Positions 15,450 to 20,582 of a stretch of DNA of 20,582 nucleotides are shown piece after piece. Location of the stretch: positions 1 through 20,582 of the forward strand of contig JABDQY010000186.1 of NCBI GenBank assembly GCA_013042025.1, written 5' to 3'. The DNA is from Bacteroidia bacterium (GTDB lineage: Bacteria > Bacteroidota > Bacteroidia > NS11-12g > UBA9320). The notes under the pieces are model-generated. The model searched no databases, had not been told where the DNA came from, and was given only the letters and a program-made list of their open reading frames with translations. A program made the translations under genes and the position numbers. Position 1 is the first letter of the stretch. The number at the start of each line of letters is the position of its first letter.

Positions 15450-15482
15450 TTGAAAAACTTTGATGCTACCACTTTAAATTTG
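15450..15482 (+). promoter_or_regulatory. candidate GT4 gene promoter (TTG-N22-TAAATTTG)
   Basis: TTG at 15450-15452 and TAAATTTG at 15475-15482 are separated by 22 bases, fitting the Flavobacterium-type promoter. The TTG start at 15491 is only 8 bases beyond, so the leader would be very short. Confidence 0.5.
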
Positions 15483-15490
15483 AATTCAGT

Positions 15491-16789
15491 TTGGAAAAGA
15501 AAAAAGTACTTATAATAACGTATTACTGGCCCCCTAGCGGAGGAGCCGGAGTTCAACGTTGGTTAAAAATGAGTAATTATCTCCAAGAAAGTGGCGTTGA
15601 AGTTCATATTCTTGTTCCTAAACCAGAGAAAGCAAGTTATTTCGTTTCAGATAAAAGTTTAATAAAGGAAATTCATCCGGATATTCATATACATAAAACC
15701 AATACCATTGAACCTTTTGGTATTTATAAAAAGCTTTTTGGTAAGAAAAATATCCCGGCAGCAGGATTCTCCAACGTAAATCCTTCTGATTTCAAACAGA
15801 AAATATCCATTTTTATACGCTCTAATCTGTTTATTCCAGATCCCAGGAAGTTTTGGAAAAGATTTGCTGTAAAGAAAGCAACAGAGGTTATTAAAAAACA
15901 CAATATTCAAACAATAATAACTTCAAGTCCCCCTCACTCCCTCCAACTTATTGGTTTGAAACTTAAGCAAAGTTTAGGTGTTCATTGGATTGCAGATTTA
16001 AGAGATTTATGGACAGACATCTATTACTACCCGATTCTAAATCATACTAAGCTATCCAATTTCATTGATAAAAGGTATGAAAAGAAAGTGATTAAAAATG
16101 CAGATGTAATTACTACGGTAAGTCCCAATTTTGTTGAAACTTACAAAGAGAAATTGAAAGCAAAATCAGACAATAAATTTGTATTGGTTCCTAACGGTTA
16201 TGACCCGAAAGATTTCCAAGATTTTGTTTATCAGGCTCATAACGAATTTGTAATTACCTATACTGGCACTATTAGTAAGGACTATCCAATACTTCCATTT
16301 TTAGATGCTTTAACCAAGTTCCAAGAAAAGTTTCCTCAGAGGAAAATAAAATTACGCTTTGTTGGAGTTATCTACGAAGAACTAAAGGTTGAACTTGCTA
16401 AAAGAAATTTAGATGGTCAAACTGAATTTACGGGATATGTTTCCCATAAAGCAAGTATAGAATATTTAGGAAAATCTGTAGCACTGTTGCTGCTTGGACC
16501 ATTAAACAAAAACCTGAAAGAAGGCGGTATTCCCGCAAAAGTTTTCGAGTACCTTGCATCCAGTAGACCCATTATTTACATAGGAAAAGCAGATGGTTTT
16601 GTTGCGGACATCTTAGATGAAACTTCAGGAGGAAAAACATTTTCTGAAGACATAGATTCTATCCTTGAACATTTAGAATTTCTTTATATAGGTTTTGAGA
16701 ACAAGACTGAATCTCCCACTAACAATACCGCTTATACTCAATATTCTCGTAAAGAGCTTGCCAAGCGTTTCATTCAACATATTAAGTAA
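15491..16789 (+). CDS. family 4 glycosyltransferase
   Basis: A 432-residue GT-B retaining glycosyltransferase. The N-terminal domain begins KKVLIITYYWPPSGGAGVQRWLKM (4-27), the Gly-rich acceptor loop typical of flavobacterial GT4 enzymes. TIITSSPPHSLQLIG (141-155) and HWIADLRDLWTD (165-176) follow. The C-terminal domain has NADVITTVSPNF, FVLVPNGYD, FVITYTGTISKDYP and the donor-site block EGGIPAKVFEYLASSRPII (344-362), which holds the late Glu of the EX7E-like motif. The start is TTG 15491: an in-frame TGA at 15461 and the lack of any ATG before the first strand force it. It follows the GT2 gene and precedes the deacetylase, all co-directional, with its own candidate promoter. The sugar transferred is unknown. 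Confidence 0.92.
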   Translation: MEKKKVLIITYYWPPSGGAGVQRWLKMSNYLQESGVEVHILVPKPEKASYFVSDKSLIKEIHPDIHIHKTNTIEPFGIYKKLFGKKNIPAAGFSNVNPSDFKQKISIFIRSNLFIPDPRKFWKRFAVKKATEVIKKHNIQTIITSSPPHSLQLIGLKLKQSLGVHWIADLRDLWTDIYYYPILNHTKLSNFIDKRYEKKVIKNADVITTVSPNFVETYKEKLKAKSDNKFVLVPNGYDPKDFQDFVYQAHNEFVITYTGTISKDYPILPFLDALTKFQEKFPQRKIKLRFVGVIYEELKVELAKRNLDGQTEFTGYVSHKASIEYLGKSVALLLLGPLNKNLKEGGIPAKVFEYLASSRPIIYIGKADGFVADILDETSGGKTFSEDIDSILEHLEFLYIGFENKTESPTNNTAYTQYSRKELAKRFIQHIK

Positions 16790-16834
16790 GAAGACACACC
16801 ATCTTAAGGTTATCGACGTTCTTAATAAATAATC

Positions 16835-16842
16835 TAAATTTG
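16835..16842 (+). promoter_or_regulatory. candidate -7 box for deacetylase/ATP-grasp unit (TAAATTTG)
   Basis: An exact TAnnTTTG match 11 bases before the TTG start at 16854; the -33 element is not evident. The same octamer precedes the aldolase and GT4 genes. Confidence 0.45.
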
Positions 16843-16853
16843 TTCAACCAATT

Positions 16854-17486
16854 TTGAAACAACACAAGACAATACTCATACTTGCTCCTCATACCGATGA
16901 TGGCGAATTCGGCTGCGGTGCAAGCATAAATAAATGGATTAGCGAAGGTAAAGAAGTTTATTATGCAACTTTCTCTGCATGCAAGCAATCTGTTCTACCT
17001 CAGTTTCCAGAAGACATATTGATTACAGAGGTTAAAGAAGCTACTTCAACCCTTGGTATCAAGCCTGAAAATTTAATCCTATTTGATTATGAAGTAAGAA
17101 CCTTCAATTATCACAGACAAGCAATTCTTGACGACCTCATAAAACTTAGGGAAAAAATCAATCCTGATTTAGTTTTAATGCCTTCTCTTAATGATATTCA
17201 TCAAGATCATAAAACCATCGCAGAAGAAGGACTTCGTGCATTTAAATTCAAAAGTATTTTGTGCTATGAAATGCCTTGGAACAACTTAAATTTTAATACG
17301 GCATCTTTTAGTATTCTAGAAAAAAAGCATGTTGATTGTAAGCTTCTAGCACTTGAAAAATACCAATCTCAAGCTCATCGACCCTATTCTAAACCGGAAT
17401 TTATTCGTGGTCTAGCTATTTCTCGAGGTGTACAAATTAGCTCAGAATATGCCGAGGTATTTGAAGTCTTAAGATGGATAATCTAA
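16854..17486 (+). CDS. PIG-L/LmbE-family deacetylase
   Basis: A 210-residue zinc-dependent deacetylase of the PIG-L (LmbE-like) family, which removes acetyl groups from N-acetyl sugars. The zinc motif APHTDDGEFG (11-20) supplies His13, the catalytic Asp15 and the metal ligand Asp16; NDIHQDHKTI supplies His116 and His119. Length and order match the family, and no signal peptide is seen, so it acts in the cytosol on a nucleotide- or lipid-linked sugar. The start is TTG 16854, with an in-frame TAA at 16830-16832 and no ATG between; the first strand ILILAPH begins at residue 7. Its last four codons overlap the ATP-grasp gene by 13 bases, which points to sequential action on one substrate. Confidence 0.92.
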   Translation: MKQHKTILILAPHTDDGEFGCGASINKWISEGKEVYYATFSACKQSVLPQFPEDILITEVKEATSTLGIKPENLILFDYEVRTFNYHRQAILDDLIKLREKINPDLVLMPSLNDIHQDHKTIAEEGLRAFKFKSILCYEMPWNNLNFNTASFSILEKKHVDCKLLALEKYQSQAHRPYSKPEFIRGLAISRGVQISSEYAEVFEVLRWII

Positions 17487-18523
17487 AGCAAAATATACTT
17501 GTAACTGGCGGTGGTGCTCCAGGAGCTCCAGGTATCATTAATGCATTAAAATCCGACCCAGCTATTACCATTTTTTCATGTGATTTTTCTGAAGAAACTC
17601 CAGGTAAACATTTAGCTCACGGATACTTTAGAGTTCCTATGGGAGATGACCCAAACTACATCAAAACAGTAACAGAGGAATGTAAAAAACATACTATTTC
17701 TACCATATTTCCTATAACTACAAAAGAGCTTCTTCCTTTGAGCCTTGCTAAAACCCAACTTAAAAGCATGGGAATTGATGTAATTGTAAGTGACCCACAT
17801 GATCTAGAAATTGCAAACAACAAGGGCAAACTATACGACCATCTAAGGTTAAATAGTATAGAGACTCCAGAATATTTTATTGTATCAAGTGTTGATTCAT
17901 TTATTGCGGTTGCTGAGGAGTTAGGATATCCGAGTAAACCGTTTATTTTTAAGCCTTGCGTTGCAAATGGAAGTAGAGGATTTCGTATTGTTTCGGCTGA
18001 TGTTGATGAACACAATCTACTTTTCAACGCTAAACCATCTCATACCTACATTTCATTAGAAAAAGCGGTGGAAATACTCTCAATGAAGAGTTTTCCTGAA
18101 TTGCTTATTTCAGAATACTTGCCAGGAGATGAATACACAGTTGACTGCCTTGTGAGCAATGGCCGGACGGAAGTAATTATCCCAAGAAAACGATTAAAAA
18201 TGAATAATGGGATAAGCGTTGAAGGGATTATTGAAAACAACCAAAAGGTTATTGATTATTGTGAAGCAATACTAAGTACCTTAAAACTTGATGGTCCAAT
18301 TGGCATTCAGGTCAAATTTAGTGAAAACAATGTACCTCTTCTCGTTGAAATAAATCCTCGTATTCAAGGAACATCAATTGCCTGTTTAGGAGCTGGAATT
18401 AACATTCCCTTGCTCACCATAAGAAATAAGATGGAACCATCTTCTGCAAGTAAAAACTTACAGAGCAATGTAAAATGGGGAGTGCATTTTGTGCGACATT
18501 ATTCTGAATTGTATTACGACTGA
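17474..18523 (+). CDS. ATP-grasp ligase (CarB/PylC-like)
   Basis: A 349-residue ATP-grasp enzyme, which activates a carboxylate as an acyl-phosphate and joins it to an amine or other nucleophile. Residues 1-110 form a Rossmann-like pre-ATP-grasp domain opened by ILVTGGGAPGAPGI (8-21). The ATP-grasp domain has FIFKPCVANGSRGFRIV, the ELLISEYLPGDEYTVDCL adenine and metal region, and LLVEINPRIQGTS with Glu292 and Asn294 as the usual magnesium ligands. This layout resembles carbamoyl-phosphate-synthase-like proteins common in glycan clusters. It overlaps the deacetylase by 13 bases, so the likely acceptor is the amine that enzyme frees, with an amino or hydroxy acid as donor; this is inference. 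It is the last gene of the glycan run, 87 bases before the YfhO gene. Confidence 0.88.
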   Translation: MDNLKQNILVTGGGAPGAPGIINALKSDPAITIFSCDFSEETPGKHLAHGYFRVPMGDDPNYIKTVTEECKKHTISTIFPITTKELLPLSLAKTQLKSMGIDVIVSDPHDLEIANNKGKLYDHLRLNSIETPEYFIVSSVDSFIAVAEELGYPSKPFIFKPCVANGSRGFRIVSADVDEHNLLFNAKPSHTYISLEKAVEILSMKSFPELLISEYLPGDEYTVDCLVSNGRTEVIIPRKRLKMNNGISVEGIIENNQKVIDYCEAILSTLKLDGPIGIQVKFSENNVPLLVEINPRIQGTSIACLGAGINIPLLTIRNKMEPSSASKNLQSNVKWGVHFVRHYSELYYD

Positions 18524-18610
18524 AACATTATTAGTTGGAATAATTCAATTTATATTTCAATTAACAAGCCATATTTAATAATATTGAAATCAAATTCAAC
18601 CAACTTGAAC

Positions 18611-20582
18611 ATGAAGCAATTTTTTAATAAACATAAATTCCATTTTTACAGTTTGGCAATCATGCTAATTGCATCTGCTGCCTTTGTCCCTAGTTCTTTC
18701 AAAGGAAAAAAATTGCAACAAAGCGATATCACTCAATACAAAGGTGCTGCAAGTGAAATCATGGATTATGAAAAAAACAAGAACGACGACATACTTTGGA
18801 CAAATGCTCAATTTGGTGGTATGCCAACATACATGATAAAAGGACTTGGACATCTTGTTCCGATTAAGTGGTTACGAGTACCCAAATCACCTCAAGTCTG
18901 GGCAAAAATCTTCTTGTACTTATTATGTGCGTACATCATGTTCGTCTCCTTTAGTGTTCGGCCTTGGATTGCCGTCATTGGAGCAATCGGTTTAGGCTTT
19001 GCAACAGAGAATTTTACAATCATCAATGTTGGTCATAATACAAAAGCTTTAGCTATCGCCTACCTTCCATTAGTAATTGCAGGATGTCAATTTTTGTTTC
19101 GAAAGAAATGGCTTTTAGGTTTAACCGTCTTGTCTGTAGGGATGGGGCTTGAAGTTCTAGTTAACCACCTACAAATAACATACTACGGTGGCTTACTAGT
19201 GGGTATATTCTTTATTTTTCAACTGGTTAAACATATACAAGAGGGGAGAATTAAAGACTACATCATGGCATCTGGATTGGCCGTATTAGGTTTGATTTTT
19301 GCCCTAGGAGCAAATGCTTTACCGCTAATGCTTACTAACGAATACAGTGAATCTTCAATTCGTGGCAAAACCGAGTTGTTGCTTAAAAGGGAGAATGGAA
19401 AAATTGTTGCAAATACAGATAACAGCTCTGGGTTAACTGAGAGCTATGCGTTTTCTTATAGCAATGGTTGGACAGATATTTTTGCGACAATAATCCCAAA
19501 TTATAGCGGTGGAGATAGTGATAAGCTAGGACTGTATTATGGAGACATAGGTTCTACTTCAGGACCAAAATATGTTGGTGCTGCAATGTTCTTTCTAATG
19601 GTAATTGGTTTTATGTTCTTGAGTGGTCCAATTCGCTATTGGCTGTTGAGTGCAATGCTGCTGGCAATTATACTTTCAATGGGACAAAACCATTTTACCG
19701 GAATCAATGAGTTTTTCTTTAATAATGTTCCATTTTACAACAAGTTTAGAGCACCTAGTATGATAATGGCTATTGTTCAAATTTGCGTTGCTTTAATGGC
19801 AATTGTTGGCTTAGAACGAATTATTAGCCTGCCTCAAAATGATCCACAAGTTGCGAATAAACTGAAGTATGCAGGTTTTGGAGCTTTAGGTTTGGTCTTA
19901 ATTCTTACATTTCTAAGTACCTCATTTAATGATTTTAATTCAAATCCTCAGTACAACGAAGTAGGAGAAATAGTATACGATAGTGATACTCGATTTGCTC
20001 AAGCTAACTTGCAACAAAGTGGTCAACAAGCAACTCCTGCAAACATTAACCAGTTTAAAGAAATGTTGGCAGAAAGAAGAATTGAAGCCATGAAAAAAGA
20101 TGGATATCGCTCCATTTTCTTCATCGGTGTTCTGTTCTTAATTGTATGGTTCTATTATAAAAACAAATTTGAGTTAAAGTACGCCCTAATTGCAATCGGG
20201 TTACTTGTTACAGCAGATATGTGGGGAGTTGGGAAAAGATATCTCAACGACAAAGATTTCAAACGAAAGGCATCCGTACAAAACGCTGTAACCCCTAATA
20301 GTGTAGACCTTGAAATTATGAAAGACCCAAGCTATCACCGTGTACTAGATTTAACGGTAAATCCCTTGGCAAGCACTCGTACATCATTCTTTCATAAATC
20401 TTTAGGAGGATATAGTGCTGCAAAAATCAGAAGATACCAAGAGGTATGGGATTGGTACTTAATGGATGATTTGGGCAAGGGGAAAATCTCTGGGAATCAT
20501 ATTTTAAATATGTTAAACACCAAATATGTGATGTTTCCAGATCGGCAAAACAATAGCCCAGAACCGAAATACACAATGAATA
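18611..20582 (+). CDS. YfhO-family polytopic membrane protein, 3' end outside window
   Basis: 657 codons read open from ATG 18611 to the window edge with no stop, and the protein continues beyond. It starts MKQFFNKHKFHFYSLAIMLI with a first helix near 13-27. An extracytoplasmic segment of YfhO type follows (QSDITQYKGAASEIMDYEKN, DDILWTNAQFGGMPTYMIKG, about 37-75). Many more helices come after, for example around 100-160 and 175-235, then a large loop with GWTDIFATIIPNYSGGDSD, a helix-rich middle (310-450), and a late soluble part with HRVLDLTVNPLAST, SLGGYSAAKIRRYQE and LNMLNTKYVM. These blocks are typical of Bacteroidota YfhO proteins (GT-C-like). In Gram-positives YfhO family members help glycosylate lipoteichoic acid; here the role is unknown. 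It may belong to the glycan locus or simply neighbour it. The 87-base gap before it shows no clear promoter. Confidence 0.85.
   Translation, partial: MKQFFNKHKFHFYSLAIMLIASAAFVPSSFKGKKLQQSDITQYKGAASEIMDYEKNKNDDILWTNAQFGGMPTYMIKGLGHLVPIKWLRVPKSPQVWAKIFLYLLCAYIMFVSFSVRPWIAVIGAIGLGFATENFTIINVGHNTKALAIAYLPLVIAGCQFLFRKKWLLGLTVLSVGMGLEVLVNHLQITYYGGLLVGIFFIFQLVKHIQEGRIKDYIMASGLAVLGLIFALGANALPLMLTNEYSESSIRGKTELLLKRENGKIVANTDNSSGLTESYAFSYSNGWTDIFATIIPNYSGGDSDKLGLYYGDIGSTSGPKYVGAAMFFLMVIGFMFLSGPIRYWLLSAMLLAIILSMGQNHFTGINEFFFNNVPFYNKFRAPSMIMAIVQICVALMAIVGLERIISLPQNDPQVANKLKYAGFGALGLVLILTFLSTSFNDFNSNPQYNEVGEIVYDSDTRFAQANLQQSGQQATPANINQFKEMLAERRIEAMKKDGYRSIFFIGVLFLIVWFYYKNKFELKYALIAIGLLVTADMWGVGKRYLNDKDFKRKASVQNAVTPNSVDLEIMKDPSYHRVLDLTVNPLASTRTSFFHKSLGGYSAAKIRRYQEVWDWYLMDDLGKGKISGNHILNMLNTKYVMFPDRQNNSPEPKYTMN

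Noticed and set aside
18665..18853. Open frame on the minus strand within the YfhO gene
   Set aside because: It has no recognisable motif and overlaps a well-supported coding region; a chance antisense frame.
1..20582. CRISPR arrays, tRNA/rRNA genes, insertion sequences, phage or toxin-antitoxin genes
   Set aside because: No spaced direct repeats, cloverleaf-like stretches, transposase or integrase motifs were seen on either strand.

Overview
The window looks like a chromosome segment from a marine or freshwater member of the Bacteroidota, probably Flavobacteriales. The DNA is AT-rich and start codons lack Shine-Dalgarno sequences. Repeated TAnnTTTG boxes of the Bacteroidota sigma-A -7 type lie just upstream of genes. 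There are lipoprotein and outer-membrane barrel genes, an Obg GTPase without a C-terminal extension, an adk-obg pair and a YfhO-type membrane protein. The sequence does not allow genus or species placement. I place 21 protein genes, two of them cut by the window edges. I see no rRNA, tRNA, CRISPR array, insertion sequence or prophage. No gap between genes exceeds 300 bases.

Region 1 (1-7403) is mostly housekeeping. It holds folA (dihydrofolate reductase, cut by the left edge), an exported barrel-like protein, and a three-gene overlapping unit (a lipoprotein with barrel-like strands, a lipoprotein alpha/beta hydrolase and a cytosolic alpha/beta hydrolase). After these come nadC for NAD synthesis, upp for uracil salvage coupled to a YjjG-type pyrimidine nucleotidase, and adk-obg. 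A clear intrinsic terminator separates the barrel gene from folA. The nadC/upp divergent region contains a perfect 7-bp inverted repeat lying between two candidate promoters.

Region 2 (7466-18523) is a surface-glycan locus. It has a Wzx-type flippase and, divergent from it, a run of sugar-building genes. These are a two-domain protein (DmpG/HMGL-type pyruvate aldolase plus a GGGPS-containing C-terminal domain), a KdsB-like CMP-ulosonate synthetase, a HAD phosphatase, and a GT-B-like protein with the His-Pro motif typical of CMP-sugar transferases. An FkbM methyltransferase on the opposite strand follows, then GT2 and GT4 glycosyltransferases, a PIG-L/LmbE deacetylase and an ATP-grasp ligase. 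The right edge (18611 to the end) is the first 657 codons of a YfhO-family polytopic protein.

The most interesting inference is the 9199-13602 cassette. It could be a complete path to a CMP-activated 3-deoxy-2-ulosonic acid that uses a class II DmpG-type aldolase instead of the NeuB/KdsA-type synthase, with its own phosphatase and transferase. Downstream, the overlapping deacetylase and ATP-grasp genes suggest that an N-acetyl group is removed and the free amine is then acylated through an amide bond. Both ideas rest on motifs and gene order and have not been tested.
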